Below are positions 16,651 through 27,420 of a DNA stretch of 64,000 nt, piece after piece. The stretch's first letter is position 1. Each line of letters starts with the position of its first letter. The DNA is from Pseudorhodoplanes sp. (GTDB lineage Bacteria; Pseudomonadota; Alphaproteobacteria; Rhizobiales; Xanthobacteraceae). The stretch lies in assembly GCA_022843165.1 (NCBI GenBank), contig JALHOD010000005.1:62001-126000 (forward strand). Reading direction: 5' to 3'. Both the position numbers and the translations under genes were made by a program. Below the pieces are notes generated by a model. That model was not told where the DNA came from. It saw only the letters and a list, made by a program, of their open reading frames with translations, and did not search any database.

Positions 16651-18046
16651 ACTTCTCCGCACCACGGCGTTCAAGCTGACGCTCGTCTACCTGACGATCT
16701 TCGCCTTGTTTGCCGTGTTTCTGCTTGGCTATTTCGCCTTCAACACGCGGCGGCTGTTCAACGAGCAGATCACCAACACGGTCAATCTGGACATCGAAGG
16801 GCTGACGAATCAGTTCAACACCGCCGGCATCCGGCGTCTCGTGCTCATCGTCGAGGCACGGTCGCGCCGGCCGGGATCGTCGCTCTATCTCGTCACCACG
16901 CCGACCGGTGAGGGGCTGGCGGGCAATGTCGGCTCGCTGCCGCAGGGCGTCATGGCCAATCCGGGCTGGACCGAGACGGTCTATCGCCGGCTCGACGAGA
17001 GCGACATTTCCGAACTGCATCGTGCACTGGTGCGGGTCTCGCATCTGCCGGGAGGGTTTCGCCTTCTGGTCGGCCGCGATCTCGATGAACGCGACCGGCT
17101 CTACGATGTCGTGCTCGACGCTGGCAAGTGGTCGGCGGCGATTGTCGTCATTCTCGGTCTGGCCGGCGGATTCTTCGTCGCCCGCCGTGTGCTGCGGCGC
17201 GTGGACGCCATGACCGACACCACGCGCACCATCATGGGCGGCGACCTGTCGGGGCGGCTGCCGGTGGCGGGCACCGGCGACGAACTGGACCGTCTGGCGG
17301 AAAACCTCAATGCCATGCTGGAGCGCATCGAGGCGCTGATGCGCGGGCTCAAGGAAGTTTCCGACAACATCGCGCATGACCTGAAAACGCCGCTGACGCG
17401 GCTGCGCAACCGGGCCGAGGAAGCCTTGCGCAGGCAGCCGAGCGAAGCCGGCTATCGGGCCGCGCTGGAATCCACAATCGAGGAATCCGACGGCCTGATC
17501 CGGACCTTCAACGCGCTGCTGATGATCGCGCGCGCGGAATCCGGACAGGCGCGCGACAACATGGTCGAATTCGACGCCGCCGAAGTCGCGCGCGGGATCG
17601 GGGAATTGTATGAGCCGCTGGCGGAAGAAAAGGGCCTGGAACTGACCGTTGCCGCGCCAGCCTCCGTCCCGGTCACCGGCAATCGCGAACTGGTGAGCCA
17701 GGCGCTTGCCAATCTCGTCGACAACGCGATCAAATACGCCGAGCCCGAGGCGCAGAAAAATGGCGCACCGTCGGGAATCGTGGTCAAAGCGGCGGCAGAA
17801 GGAGATCGCGTCGTGCTGATGGTGGCCGACAAAGGGCCGGGCATCCCGGAAAGCGACCGCGGGCGCGTGGTCGAGCGCTTCGTACGGCTGGAGAAGAGCC
17901 GCTCGGTGCCGGGGTCAGGTCTGGGGCTCAGCCTGGCGGCGGCGGTGGCACGCTTGCATGGCGGCGAATTGCGGCTGGAAGGCAACGAGCCGGGCTTGCA
18001 GGCAGTAATTGTGCTGCCGCGCGGAGGACCGCAGGGGGCGGGATGA
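16634..18046 (+). CDS. Membrane sensor histidine kinase paired with the preceding regulator
   Basis: The 470-residue kinase has TM1 (about 14-36), a periplasmic domain of about 130 residues, TM2 (about 167-187) and a HAMP domain. The H-box is DNIAHDLKTPLTRLRN with His248. The N-box is NLVDNAIKYAE, and the G boxes are DKGPGIP and GSGLGLSLAAAV. Translation begins at GTG 16634 inside the regulator gene, so the pair is coupled. The last four bases overlap the glnE ATG (ATGA), tying the sensor operon to glutamine synthetase control. The stimulus is unknown. Confidence 0.9.
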   Translation: MTALGKLLRTTAFKLTLVYLTIFALFAVFLLGYFAFNTRRLFNEQITNTVNLDIEGLTNQFNTAGIRRLVLIVEARSRRPGSSLYLVTTPTGEGLAGNVGSLPQGVMANPGWTETVYRRLDESDISELHRALVRVSHLPGGFRLLVGRDLDERDRLYDVVLDAGKWSAAIVVILGLAGGFFVARRVLRRVDAMTDTTRTIMGGDLSGRLPVAGTGDELDRLAENLNAMLERIEALMRGLKEVSDNIAHDLKTPLTRLRNRAEEALRRQPSEAGYRAALESTIEESDGLIRTFNALLMIARAESGQARDNMVEFDAAEVARGIGELYEPLAEEKGLELTVAAPASVPVTGNRELVSQALANLVDNAIKYAEPEAQKNGAPSGIVVKAAAEGDRVVLMVADKGPGIPESDRGRVVERFVRLEKSRSVPGSGLGLSLAAAVARLHGGELRLEGNEPGLQAVIVLPRGGPQGAG

Positions 18047-21009
18047 CAGCCCGCGCCACACCATCTGCGGGGTCGAGTCTCGCGGCGCGGATATCCACTG
18101 CGCCTCATTTACCGGAAATTCTCGCCGCGCGGCGCAAATGCGATGAGTGGCTTGCCGGCATTGCCGGCATAGAGGCTGGCAAGACGCTGGCTCATATCTT
18201 CAAAACCTTTCCCAAGACCCGCACCCTGATCGCGGGCGTGGCGGATTACTCGCCCTATCTGTGGGATCTGGCGGAGAGTGATCCGGACCGGCTGGCGGCA
18301 CTGCTGCAATCGTCGCCGGACGATCGCTTTGTGCAGCTTCTGCACGACACACGGATTGCGCTGGCCGCGACCGAGGATGAAGCGGACGCCATGCGGCTGC
18401 TGCGCCGAATGAAGTCGGAGGCGGCCTTGCTGATCGCTCTCGCCGATATCGGCGAGGTCTGGCCGGTGATGCTGGTCACCAAGGCGCTCACCGAACTCGC
18501 CGATACTGCCGTCGGTGGGGCGGTGAATTTTCTGCTCGCGGATGCCGTTCGGCGCGGCAAGCTGAATCCCCCAAACCCTGCTCATCCCGAGATCGGCTCC
18601 GGTTACATCGTGCTCGCCATGGGCAAGATGGGCGCGTACGAACTCAACTATTCCAGCGACATCGATCTGATTGTGTTCTTCGAGCCGGACGCGCCGGCTT
18701 TGGCGCCCGACACCGACGCCGCCCATCTCGCCATTCGCGTGACGCGCGGGCTCGTGAAGCTGCTCTCCGAGCGCAATGCCGACGGCTATGTGTTCCGCGT
18801 CGATTTGCGGCTGCGGCCGGACCCGGCATCGACGCAGATCGCGATCTCGACCCCCGCAGCCCTCGATTACTATGAGCATCGCGGCCAGAACTGGGAACGC
18901 TCGGCGCTGATCAAGGCACGTCCCTGCGCGGGCGATATTACCGCCGGCGAGAAAATCCTCAAGGATCTCTCGCCCTTCATCTGGCGCAAGTACATGGACT
19001 TTGCGGCGCTCGCCGACATCCATGCGATGAAGCGCCAGATCCATGCCTACAAGGGGCATGGCGTGATCGCGGTCGCCGGCCACAACGTCAAGCTTGGCCG
19101 CGGCGGCATCCGCGAGATCGAATTCTTCGTGCAGACCCAGCAACTGATCGCGGGCGGGCGGCATCCCGAATTGCGCGACCGCAGCACACTGACCACGCTC
19201 GCCGCTTTGGCGGACGACAAATGGGTCGCGGCGGAGGCGGAGCGCGATCTGGAGGCCGCCTATCAGTTCCTGCGCAAGGTCGAGCATCGGCTGCAGATGG
19301 TGGCGGACGAGCAGACCCATATTCTGCCGGACGATCCGGGCGAGCTCGAGCGGTTTGCGCATTTCCTGGGATATGCCACGGTCGAAGACTTTGCCGACGT
19401 TTTGCTCGCGCATCTCCGCAAGGTGCAGACCCACTATGCGCATCTGTTCGAGCAGGCGCTTCCGGAAGGCGTCGAGCAAGCCTTTGTCTTTCCGAAAGAT
19501 CACGATGATTCCGAGACTCTCGACCGTCTGGCCTTCATGGGCTTCCGCAATCCGCTGGAAATCTCCGCGACCATCCGGAACTGGTTTTCCGGCCAGCATA
19601 TGGCGCTACGCAGCGATTTCGCGCGCTCGCAACTGAACGAACTGATTCCGTTCCTGATCGCGCAACTGGCGCGCTCCGAAAACAAGGAAGCGGCACTTAA
19701 CGGCTTCGATCGGTTTCTCGCCAACCTGCACGGCATGGGCGGCGGGCAGCTGATCTCGCTGCTGCGACAGAACCAGGACCTGCTGGCGCTGGTGATGCTG
19801 ATCCTCGCGAATGCGCCGCGGCTGGCCGACATCCTGGCGCAGCATCCGCAGGTGATGGATGCGCTGATTGATCCGGCCTTCTTCGGCGAATTGCCGGACG
19901 CGAAGACGCTGACCGAAACATTGTATCGTTCGCTCGACCAGTCGTCTTCCTACGAAGATATGCTGGATCGCCTGCGCATCTTCGGTCAGGAGCAGATGTT
20001 CCTGATCGGCGCGCGCATCCTGTCCGGGACGGTGACGGCTGTGCAGGCGGGAGAGGCCTTCGCGCGGCTGGCCGATGTCATCATCGGCGCGCTGCATGTC
20101 GGGGTGGAGAACAAGTTCGCGGAAACCCATGGCCGGATCGCCGGCCAGAAGACCGCCTTGCTGGCGCTCGGCAAACTTGGCGGACGCGAAATGACGGCGA
20201 GCTCCGATCTCGACCTGATCCTGCTCTATGACTACGACGAGGCGCAGCCGGAATCGCAGGGTGGGCGGTCGCTCTACGGCGGCCAGTATTTTGCGCGCCT
20301 GACCCAGCGCCTGATAAGCGCCCTGACCGCGCAGACCAATCACGGCGCGCTTTATCAGGTCGACATGCGGCTGCGGCCTTCGGGCCGCTCCGGCCCGGTC
20401 GCCACCAAGATCGATTCCTTCCGTGATTATCAGGAAAATGAAGCCTGGACCTGGGAGCATATGGCGCTGACGCGCGCGCGTGTGGTGTCGGCGACGCCCG
20501 GCTTCCGAGAGGAGGCGGATGGCGTCATCCGCACCGTGCTCTGCCGCGAGCGCGATCCGCAGGCCATCGCCGCCGACGCCGCCGAAATGCGCCGCGCCAT
20601 TGCGCAAGAGAAAGGCGAGGGCGAGCGCTGGGACCTGAAATACGCCGCCGGTGGTCTGATAGATGTCGAGTTCATCGCGCAATACCTGCAGCTCGTGAAT
20701 GCCGCCGCGCATCCGGACATTCTCGATCCCTCGACCGTGCGCTGTCTGGAAAAGGCCTCGCGTCTCGGTTTGCTGACGCCGGAGGATTCCGAAGCACTGC
20801 GGCCGGCGGCCCAGCTCTATCAGGATCTGAGCCAGATCCTGCGGCTGTGCCTGACCGCGCCGTTCGATTCCAAGACCGCGGGCGAGGGGCTGTTGCGGCT
20901 GCTGGCGCGGGCGGCGGACGTCCCGGATTTCCCGACGCTCGACGCGCATCTGGTCGAGACGCAAGAGCGGGTGCGGAAAAGCTTTTTGCGGATTCTGGGG
21001 CAGGACTAG
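18043..21009 (+). CDS. glnE: Bifunctional glutamine synthetase adenylyltransferase/deadenylylase
   Basis: The 988-residue protein has the duplicated nucleotidyltransferase layout of GlnE. The N-terminal catalytic site is GKMGAYELNYSSDIDLIVFF (Asp206 and Asp208). The C-terminal site is GKLGGREMTASSDLDLILLY (Asp722 and Asp724). Each is followed by the conserved VDLRLRPDP or VDMRLRPSG block. The two halves remove and add AMP on glutamine synthetase in response to PII and glutamine. The start codon overlaps the upstream kinase stop by four bases. The length is typical. The following gene is convergent, only 16 bp away. Confidence 0.96.
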   Translation: MTARATPSAGSSLAARISTAPHLPEILAARRKCDEWLAGIAGIEAGKTLAHIFKTFPKTRTLIAGVADYSPYLWDLAESDPDRLAALLQSSPDDRFVQLLHDTRIALAATEDEADAMRLLRRMKSEAALLIALADIGEVWPVMLVTKALTELADTAVGGAVNFLLADAVRRGKLNPPNPAHPEIGSGYIVLAMGKMGAYELNYSSDIDLIVFFEPDAPALAPDTDAAHLAIRVTRGLVKLLSERNADGYVFRVDLRLRPDPASTQIAISTPAALDYYEHRGQNWERSALIKARPCAGDITAGEKILKDLSPFIWRKYMDFAALADIHAMKRQIHAYKGHGVIAVAGHNVKLGRGGIREIEFFVQTQQLIAGGRHPELRDRSTLTTLAALADDKWVAAEAERDLEAAYQFLRKVEHRLQMVADEQTHILPDDPGELERFAHFLGYATVEDFADVLLAHLRKVQTHYAHLFEQALPEGVEQAFVFPKDHDDSETLDRLAFMGFRNPLEISATIRNWFSGQHMALRSDFARSQLNELIPFLIAQLARSENKEAALNGFDRFLANLHGMGGGQLISLLRQNQDLLALVMLILANAPRLADILAQHPQVMDALIDPAFFGELPDAKTLTETLYRSLDQSSSYEDMLDRLRIFGQEQMFLIGARILSGTVTAVQAGEAFARLADVIIGALHVGVENKFAETHGRIAGQKTALLALGKLGGREMTASSDLDLILLYDYDEAQPESQGGRSLYGGQYFARLTQRLISALTAQTNHGALYQVDMRLRPSGRSGPVATKIDSFRDYQENEAWTWEHMALTRARVVSATPGFREEADGVIRTVLCRERDPQAIAADAAEMRRAIAQEKGEGERWDLKYAAGGLIDVEFIAQYLQLVNAAAHPDILDPSTVRCLEKASRLGLLTPEDSEALRPAAQLYQDLSQILRLCLTAPFDSKTAGEGLLRLLARAADVPDFPTLDAHLVETQERVRKSFLRILGQD

Positions 21010-21025
21010 CCGCGCCGCGGGGCCG

Positions 21026-23332
21026 TCAATGCACCGTCGCCATGGGCATTGGCCGCCCCGTCGCCGGTCCCTCGATCGGCAGCCGCACCAGCACGACCGT
21101 GCCCGCACCCGGGGTCGAGCGGATGCGCATCATGCCGTTGTGCAACTCGATCAGCGACTTGGCGATGGCGAGGCCAAGCCCCGAGCCGTGATGGGACTTG
21201 GTCAGCTGGCTTTCGACCTGCTCGAACGGACGGCCAAGCTTCTGCAAGGCGTCCTTCGGAATGCCGATGCCGGTATCGCTGATGGCGATCATCACGCAGC
21301 CACCCTTGGCGCGTCCGCGCACCGTCACGCGTCCGCCATTCGGTGTGAACTTGACTGCATTCGACAGGAGATTGAGCGCCACCTGCTTGAGCGCCCGCCG
21401 GTCCGCCTTGAAACAGAGGCCGGGCGCGATGCGGGCATTCAGCGACAGTGACTTCTCGTCGCCGGTAGTTGAGACCACGCGCATGGCGTCGGCCAGGATC
21501 TGGTCGAGCTCAACCGTCTCCGGCTCCAGCTTGAAGCGGCCGGCCTCGATCTTCGACATGTCGAGCACGTCGTTGATGACGTCGAGCAGGTATTGCCCGC
21601 TGTGATGGATGTCGCGGCAATATTCCTTGTATTTCGGCGCACCGAGATCGCCGAACATACCCTTCTCCATGATCTCGGAAAAACCGATGATGGCGTTGAG
21701 CGGCGTGCGCAATTCGTGGCTCATATTGGCGAGGAATTTCGACTTGGCCTGGTTGGCGTCCTCGGCGCGGTCCTTTTCCTCGGCGTATTTTTCCGCCAGA
21801 TCCTGCAATTGCTGCTGCGAATGTCGCAGGTCCTCGATCGTGGCGAGCAGGCGCTTCTCGCTGCTCAGCAGTTTCTTCTCGTGCTGCTTGAGCGTGGTGA
21901 TGTCGGTGCCGACCGAGACATAGCCGCCGTCCTTGGTGCGGCGCTCGCTGATATAGAGCCAGTGGCCATCGTCGAGTTGCGCCTCGAAGGTCCGCGCGCC
22001 TGGCTCCTCGGAGTCCGCGCCGGTGACCTTAGCGCGGATGACATGCTTGCGGCCGGCCGCCACCACGTCTTCATAGGGGATACCGGCGGCGATCGCCTCG
22101 TCGGGCAGATTGTGCAGGGTCTGGAAATTCGAGTTGCACAGGACGAGGCGGTTTTCCGCGTCCCACAGCACGAAGGCCTCCGGAATGGTCTCGATCGCGT
22201 CGCGCAAGCGCAGATCGGCGGCGACGGTCTTCTCGACCAGACTCTTCTGCTCGGTGATGTCGACCGCGATGCCGATCAGATGCAGGCCGGGCTCGCCCGG
22301 CTGCTGCACCAGTTCGCAGCGCGCGCGCAGCCAGACCCATTTGCCGCTGGCGTGATGCATGCGGAAGGCATGATCGATGGAGGTGGTGCGGGCATCGGCC
22401 AGCTGGGCGGCGATATCGTAGAGCTTGATGTCGTCGGGATGGACGAGTGCGTTGACCTCCCAGAACGGCAGCAGGTCGTCCTTCGGGTCGAGGCCCAGAA
22501 TGGCGAACATGGAATGCGACCAGAAGATACGGCCGCGCGCGAGATCCCAGTCCCACAGGCCGCAGCGGCCGCGGTTGAGGGCGGTGTCGATGCGGCTGCG
22601 GACCGTATCGTAGATGATGTCGGCTTCGCGCGCGCGTGTCGCCTGCCAGTGGAAGGCGAAGCCGAGAATGAGCAGGACGAATCCGGTGGTGGCCGAGAGC
22701 GTCACCGTCAGAGTGGTGTCGGAGCGCCAGCCCGCCAGAACGTCGGACCGGCGCTGGAAGACCGTCAACTGGCCGAAGGGCGGGTTCAACTGGCGCACCG
22801 TGGCCAGGGCGTGGGTGTCGTCAGTCAGCCTGATTTCCAGCACGCCGGCATCGGCGCCAAGAGAGGTTATCGGCTGGGTCTCGCCGAGGATATCCAGCAA
22901 TTTGCGTCCGACAAGCCCCGAGGCCGCGGGCGCCGCGGCGATCACCACTCCTTCGGGGTTGCTGATGAGGATAGATCGTCCGGCGGCGGTGGTGCGAGCG
23001 GTGCGCGCGCGGTCCAGCGCCTCCTGTGCGCTGCGCCAGAGCGGGGCGGCATCCTCCCGGCGGGGTCGGTCGAGACGGTCCGAGAGTACCTCGGCGATAG
23101 TCTCGATGTCCTTGCTCGCATCGGCGATCGCCTGACGGCGATGATCCAGCACCTGCACAAAGGCGCCAACTGCGATAGTGAGCAGGAAGGCGATGATCAG
23201 CGCGGGAACCGCGCGGCGCAAAGCCGGTTCGGCAGTCAATAGCCGTCTGTACGCGGGCTTGGCGATGGACTGCGCCAGACCCTTGATCGAATCAGAACGT
23301 ACAGACGCGCTCGCCGCCTCGACGCGCGCCAT
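21026..23332 (-). CDS. PAS-domain sensor histidine kinase, PleC/PdhS-type catalytic core
   Basis: The 768-residue kinase has an N-terminal TM (about 42-62), an extracytoplasmic sensor region and a second TM (about 228-248). Three PAS segments follow; one shows the PAC-like form [13 protein letters not shown] short coiled coil precedes the H-box [14 protein letters not shown] (His539) with [14 protein letters not shown], the signature of DivJ/PleC/PdhS kinases. Downstream are [14 protein letters not shown] and DTGIGIP plus [12 protein letters not shown]. No regulator is adjacent. This subclass commonly phosphorylates DivK-type single-domain regulators encoded elsewhere, which is family knowledge and not visible here. 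Confidence 0.85.
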   Translation of the reverse strand: MARVEAASASVRSDSIKGLAQSIAKPAYRRLLTAEPALRRAVPALIIAFLLTIAVGAFVQVLDHRRQAIADASKDIETIAEVLSDRLDRPRREDAAPLWRSAQEALDRARTARTTAAGRSILISNPEGVVIAAAPAASGLVGRKLLDILGETQPITSLGADAGVLEIRLTDDTHALATVRQLNPPFGQLTVFQRRSDVLAGWRSDTTLTVTLSATTGFVLLILGFAFHWQATRAREADIIYDTVRSRIDTALNRGRCGLWDWDLARGRIFWSHSMFAILGLDPKDDLLPFWEVNALVHPDDIKLYDIAAQLADARTTSIDHAFRMHHASGKWVWLRARCELVQQPGEPGLHLIGIAVDITEQKSLVEKTVAADLRLRDAIETIPEAFVLWDAENRLVLCNSNFQTLHNLPDEAIAAGIPYEDVVAAGRKHVIRAKVTGADSEEPGARTFEAQLDDGHWLYISERRTKDGGYVSVGTDITTLKQHEKKLLSSEKRLLATIEDLRHSQQQLQDLAEKYAEEKDRAEDANQAKSKFLANMSHELRTPLNAIIGFSEIMEKGMFGDLGAPKYKEYCRDIHHSGQYLLDVINDVLDMSKIEAGRFKLEPETVELDQILADAMRVVSTTGDEKSLSLNARIAPGLCFKADRRALKQVALNLLSNAVKFTPNGGRVTVRGRAKGGCVMIAISDTGIGIPKDALQKLGRPFEQVESQLTKSHHGSGLGLAIAKSLIELHNGMMRIRSTPGAGTVVLVRLPIEGPATGRPMPMATVH

Positions 23333-23530
23333 GCTGGCCCCCGTATGCGATTGATCCCCTTACGCCACCCCGACCGGAAGGATGTGCCGCACCGCTCCGA
23401 ATCACTCTTTGATTGGAATCGATGGCGGCTGATTTGTCGAGAGTCTTAAGAGTCAATTACCGCGGCGCGGGATGTTCACAGCCGCGTCGCCGCAACGGTG
23501 CGTGCCGGAATCGCGAGTCGCTGGAATCAC

Positions 23531-26173
23531 TTACGCCTCTGCCAGCGCGCGGCTCACAATGTCCTGTACATCCGCAGACAGCGACGCGGTGGCGGCCACC
23601 CGCTGCAGGGCGGCCTGCGCCTTGGCGCGGCGGCCCGCTTCCAGCGCCCGCCATGAGCGGAAAGCGGTCATCATCCGCGCGGCGACCTGCGGATTTTTCC
23701 CGTCCAGCGCGAGAATCTTTTCGGCGACAAACTCATATCCCTTGCCGTCCGGGCGGTTGAATTGGGTGGCATTGCCCTGCGCGAACGCGCCGATCAGCGA
23801 GCGGACACGATTGGGATTGCTCATGGAAAAGGCCGGATGCGCGGTCAGCGCGGTCACGCGGTCCAGCGTGCCGGCTTCCGGGATTGCGGCCTGCAGCGCC
23901 AGCCATTTGTCGACGATCAGCGGATCGCTCGCGTAACGCCGATAGAAATCGTCGAGCGCGGTCTGACGTTGCGGGACGTCATGCATGGACAGCGTCGCCA
24001 GGGCCGCCATGCGGTCGGTCATGTTGTCGGCGGACTGATATTGCGCAACGGCGCGATCAATGCCGTCCCCCCGTCCGCCGGCGGCCAGCAGATCGAGACA
24101 GCTATTCTTCAGCGACCGACGGCCGGCGCTCGCCGCGTCCGGGCTGAACGGAGCACGATCGGCCATCGCCGTATAAATCTCCGCCAATGGCGCGGCCAGC
24201 GCCCGTCCGATGTCCGACCGCAAGGCGGAACGCGCACGGTAGATCGCATCAGGATCGACATCCTTGCCGATCTCGCGGGCGATGTCGGATTCCCCGGGCA
24301 CCGCCAATGCGAGCGCGACAAATGCCGGTTCCAGCGTCTCGTCGCGCAGGATGGCGGCAAGCGCGTCGATCAGTCCGGTGTTCTGCTGGAGGCTCTTTGC
24401 GGCGCGGTTCGCGCCGACATTGTCGACCAGCGTGCGCGTGGCCAGCGTCTGCAGCGCCTGCCAGCGGTTGAACGGGTCGCTGTCATGGGCCGCCAGCGTC
24501 CGGAGGTCGGCGGCGGACAGGTTGGCCGTGAGCTTGACCGGTGCGGAGAAGCTGCGATTGAGCGACAGTACCGGTGCCTCGCCAATGTTGTCGAACACGA
24601 AGGTTTGCGACGGCTTGTCGAGCACGATCACGTCGCGTTCGACCGGACCGCCATTCATGACCAGCGGCAGGTCGCCGCCGCGGCCCACCAGGCCAAGAAC
24701 CAGCGGGATCACCATCGGATCCTTTGTGGACTGGCCCGGCGTCGGCTGCATCATTTGCTGGAGATCGAGCTTGTAGGTCATGGCCTTCGCGTCATGGGCG
24801 CCGCTGGCGATGACCTCGGGCGTACCGGCCTGCGCATACCAGCGCATGAACTGCGAGAAATCGCGCTTCGACGCATCCGCGAAACATCGCACGAATTGCT
24901 CGATGGTCGCGGCCTCGCCGTCGTGGCGATCGAAATAGAGATCCATGCCTTTTCGGAACAGGTCGGGGCCGAGCAGGGTGCGGATCATGCGGACCACTTC
25001 GGCACCTTTCTCGTAGACCGTGCTGGTGTAGAAGTTGTTGATCTCGTGATAGAGCTCGGGCCGCACCGGATGGGCGAGGGGCCCGGCGTCCTCCACGAAT
25101 TGATGGCCGCGCAGGCCGCGCACATCGGAGATGCGTTTCACCGGCCGCGAACGCTGGTCAGCGGTGAATTCCTGGTCGCGGTAAACGGTCAGGCCTTCCT
25201 TCAGGCAAAGCTGGAACCAGTCGCGACAGGTGATGCGATTGCCGGTCCAGTTGTGGAAATATTCGTGCGCGATGATGCCTTCGATCGAGGCGAAATCGCC
25301 GTCGGTCGCAGTCTGCGGCGAGGCCAGCACATATTTGTCGTTGAAGACATTGAGGCCCTTGTTCTCCATCGCGCCCATATTGAAGTCGGACACCGCCACG
25401 ATCATAAAGATGTCGAGATCGTATTCGCGGCCGAAGGCGGTCTCGTCCCACCGCATCGAACGCTTGAGCGAATCCATCGCATAGCCGCAGCGGTCTTCCT
25501 TGCCGGGCTCGACATAGATTTTCAGCGCGACCTCGCGTCCCGAAATGGTGACGAAGGTATCGTCCACGCAGGCGAGCGATCCGCCGACCAGCGCGAACAG
25601 GTAGGACGGTTTCGGAAACGGATCGTGCCAGACCGCGAAATGCCGGCCGCCGGAAAGCTCGCCGGATTCGACGAGATTGCCGTTCGACAAGAGGATCGGC
25701 GCTTGGGATTTGTCGGCTTCGATGCGCGTGGTGTAGACTGCCATCACGTCCGGCCGGTCGGGGAAATAGGTGATGCGGCGAAAGCCCTCGGCTTCGCATT
25801 GCGTGCAATACACACCGCTCGACCTGTAGAGTCCCATCAGTTGCGTGTTGGCGGATGGATCGATCTCGGTCTCGATTTCAAGACGGAATGCGCTTTGGGG
25901 CGGCCGCGAAATCGTCAACTTGTCGGGGGTAGCGGCAAAGGCCCCGTCCCCAAGCGGTTGGCCATCGATCGACAGGCCTTTCAGCCTCAAGCCGTCGCCA
26001 TCGAGCGTCAGCGGAGCGGGATGCGGCGCGGCCGGATTGGGACGCAGGCTCAAGACCGCACGGATCCGGGTTGCGGTGGGATGCAGTGCGACGTCAAGAT
26101 CGACCCTGTCAACCAGCCAGTCGGGCGGCCGGTAATCCTGTAAACGGACGGGGCGAGCCTGTTCGGTGCGCAT
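23531..26173 (-). CDS. pepN: Aminopeptidase N (M1 family)
   Basis: The 880-residue zinc peptidase has the exopeptidase motif GAMEN (267-271) and the zinc site HEYFH (His303, Glu304, His307) with Glu326 (LKEGLTVYRDQEF). A long alpha-helical C-terminal domain follows, as in E. coli PepN. It removes N-terminal residues from peptides in the cytosol. No signal peptide is present. It lies alone between two plus-strand or divergent units; a 198-bp gap to the kinase promoter side and a 221-bp gap to the Bug gene hold no evident gene. Confidence 0.95.
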   Translation of the reverse strand: MRTEQARPVRLQDYRPPDWLVDRVDLDVALHPTATRIRAVLSLRPNPAAPHPAPLTLDGDGLRLKGLSIDGQPLGDGAFAATPDKLTISRPPQSAFRLEIETEIDPSANTQLMGLYRSSGVYCTQCEAEGFRRITYFPDRPDVMAVYTTRIEADKSQAPILLSNGNLVESGELSGGRHFAVWHDPFPKPSYLFALVGGSLACVDDTFVTISGREVALKIYVEPGKEDRCGYAMDSLKRSMRWDETAFGREYDLDIFMIVAVSDFNMGAMENKGLNVFNDKYVLASPQTATDGDFASIEGIIAHEYFHNWTGNRITCRDWFQLCLKEGLTVYRDQEFTADQRSRPVKRISDVRGLRGHQFVEDAGPLAHPVRPELYHEINNFYTSTVYEKGAEVVRMIRTLLGPDLFRKGMDLYFDRHDGEAATIEQFVRCFADASKRDFSQFMRWYAQAGTPEVIASGAHDAKAMTYKLDLQQMMQPTPGQSTKDPMVIPLVLGLVGRGGDLPLVMNGGPVERDVIVLDKPSQTFVFDNIGEAPVLSLNRSFSAPVKLTANLSAADLRTLAAHDSDPFNRWQALQTLATRTLVDNVGANRAAKSLQQNTGLIDALAAILRDETLEPAFVALALAVPGESDIAREIGKDVDPDAIYRARSALRSDIGRALAAPLAEIYTAMADRAPFSPDAASAGRRSLKNSCLDLLAAGGRGDGIDRAVAQYQSADNMTDRMAALATLSMHDVPQRQTALDDFYRRYASDPLIVDKWLALQAAIPEAGTLDRVTALTAHPAFSMSNPNRVRSLIGAFAQGNATQFNRPDGKGYEFVAEKILALDGKNPQVAARMMTAFRSWRALEAGRRAKAQAALQRVAATASLSADVQDIVSRALAEA

Positions 26174-26394
26174 GCGGTTCTTTCATTCAGTGGAAAACGA
26201 GGGACATCTGCCCCTCGGAATCGTCTTATCACACTGGACCATGTGACAAGGGCAACTGTTTGATGTGACAAAAAATACGCGGCGGCCCGGATGCAGAGAT
26301 GTTCCCAAACGTTCGTATTTCTTGTATTTCCTGCCTGCTCTTCCTGCCGGCCTCAATCAGAAAAACCAACGGCAGGAAGCCAGGGAGGAAATTC

Positions 26395-27357
26395 ATGACC
26401 ATGCTTCGTTCGCTCTGTCTTGCCGCCGCGGCGCTTCTGGCCGCCACAACCGCCGGTTTCGCGCAGGCCTATCCGACCCAGGTGGTTCGGCTGGTCGTTC
26501 CGTTCTCCGCCGGCAGCGCCACCGACACCCTGGCCCGCGCCCTGGCAGAAAAACTGTCTGCGACCTGGGGCCAGCAGGTTGTGGTCGAGAACCGCCCGGG
26601 TCTTGCCGGCACCACCGCCGCGGCCAAGAGCGCGCCCGACGGCTACACGCTGCTCCTGACTTCGAACGGTCATACGGTCGCCGGCGCGGTGAACAAGAAT
26701 CTGCAATTCGATCCGGTCAAAGATTTCGCCGGCATCACCCAGGTGGCGACTGTGCCGCTGGTGCTGATCCTCAATCCCGATGTGCCCGCGAAAGATTTGA
26801 AGGAACTCATTGCTTATGCAAAGTCTAAACCTGGCCAGCTCAACTTCGCTTCGCCCGGCCTCGGCAGCACGACCTTCATTGTGGGAGCCTTGTTCAGGGA
26901 CGCCGCCAAGCTCGACGTCGTTCACGTTCCCTACAAGGGCGCGCCGGAATCGGTCACCAGCGTGATCCGCGGCGATTCACATTTCTATTTCAATCCGGCC
27001 AATGTCAGTATGGAGTTGATGGAGTCCGGCAAGGTGCGCGCGATCGCGGTCGCAACCGCCAAGCGCATTCCGACCATGCCGAATGTGCCGACGCTCGATG
27101 AGGCGGGATTGAAAGGCTTCTCCTATAATTCGTGGTTCGGCCTCATGGCGCCGGCCGGCACGCCGAAGGCGATTATCGACAAGATCAACAAGGACACGAT
27201 CGCTGCGTTGCAGGACAAGGCCTTGCAGGAGCGTCTGGCCAAGCAGGGCGGCATCACGGTCGTGACCAACACGCCCGCACAGTTCGACGCCATTATCAAG
27301 AACGATACCGATCGCTACACCAAGATCTTCGCGGCTGCCGGTATCGGCGCGAAGTAA
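26395..27357 (+). CDS. Bug/TctC-family tricarboxylate-type solute-binding protein
   Basis: The 320-residue periplasmic protein has a signal peptide (about 1-22) ending before AYPTQVVRLVVPFSAGSATD, the diagnostic N-terminus of Bug proteins. It also has the conserved VVENRPGLAGTTAAAKSAPDG-type block. Start ATG 26395 is supported by AGGGAGG six bases upstream; an earlier in-frame ATG at 26299 would bury the signal peptide. Bug proteins bind carboxylates or aromatic acids for TctAB permeases. No tctA or tctB is adjacent, so this is an orphan, as is common for the family. The ligand is unknown. Confidence 0.9.
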   Translation: MTMLRSLCLAAAALLAATTAGFAQAYPTQVVRLVVPFSAGSATDTLARALAEKLSATWGQQVVVENRPGLAGTTAAAKSAPDGYTLLLTSNGHTVAGAVNKNLQFDPVKDFAGITQVATVPLVLILNPDVPAKDLKELIAYAKSKPGQLNFASPGLGSTTFIVGALFRDAAKLDVVHVPYKGAPESVTSVIRGDSHFYFNPANVSMELMESGKVRAIAVATAKRIPTMPNVPTLDEAGLKGFSYNSWFGLMAPAGTPKAIIDKINKDTIAALQDKALQERLAKQGGITVVTNTPAQFDAIIKNDTDRYTKIFAAAGIGAK

Positions 27358-27370
27358 GTCCATTCATTGC

Positions 27371-27412
27371 GGCGCGCATGCCGGGTTCGCTTGGCATGCG
27401 CGCCGTTTTTTT
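27371..27412 (+). terminator. Strong intrinsic terminator after the Bug gene
   Basis: A perfect 12-bp stem, GGCGCGCATGCC (27371-27382) with its complement (27393-27404), has a 10-base loop. It is followed by G and seven T. It lies 13 bases after the stop codon and ends just before the convergent transporter gene. Confidence 0.9.
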
Positions 27413-27420
27413 GCGCGTTG

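Noticed and set aside
23762-26143. 793-codon plus-strand ORF opposite pepN
   Set aside because: It is fully antisense to a gene with an intact M1 zinc site; its Arg/His/Gln-rich composition is typical of a GC-rich shadow frame.
26229-26246. Possible regulator operator (TCACA-N8-TGTGA)
   Set aside because: Half-sites are in the opposite order to a Crp/FNR site and only five bases long; chance is likely.
26299-26394. Longer N-terminus for the Bug protein
   Set aside because: It would place 32 residues before a normal signal peptide; a strong ribosome site precedes ATG 26395.
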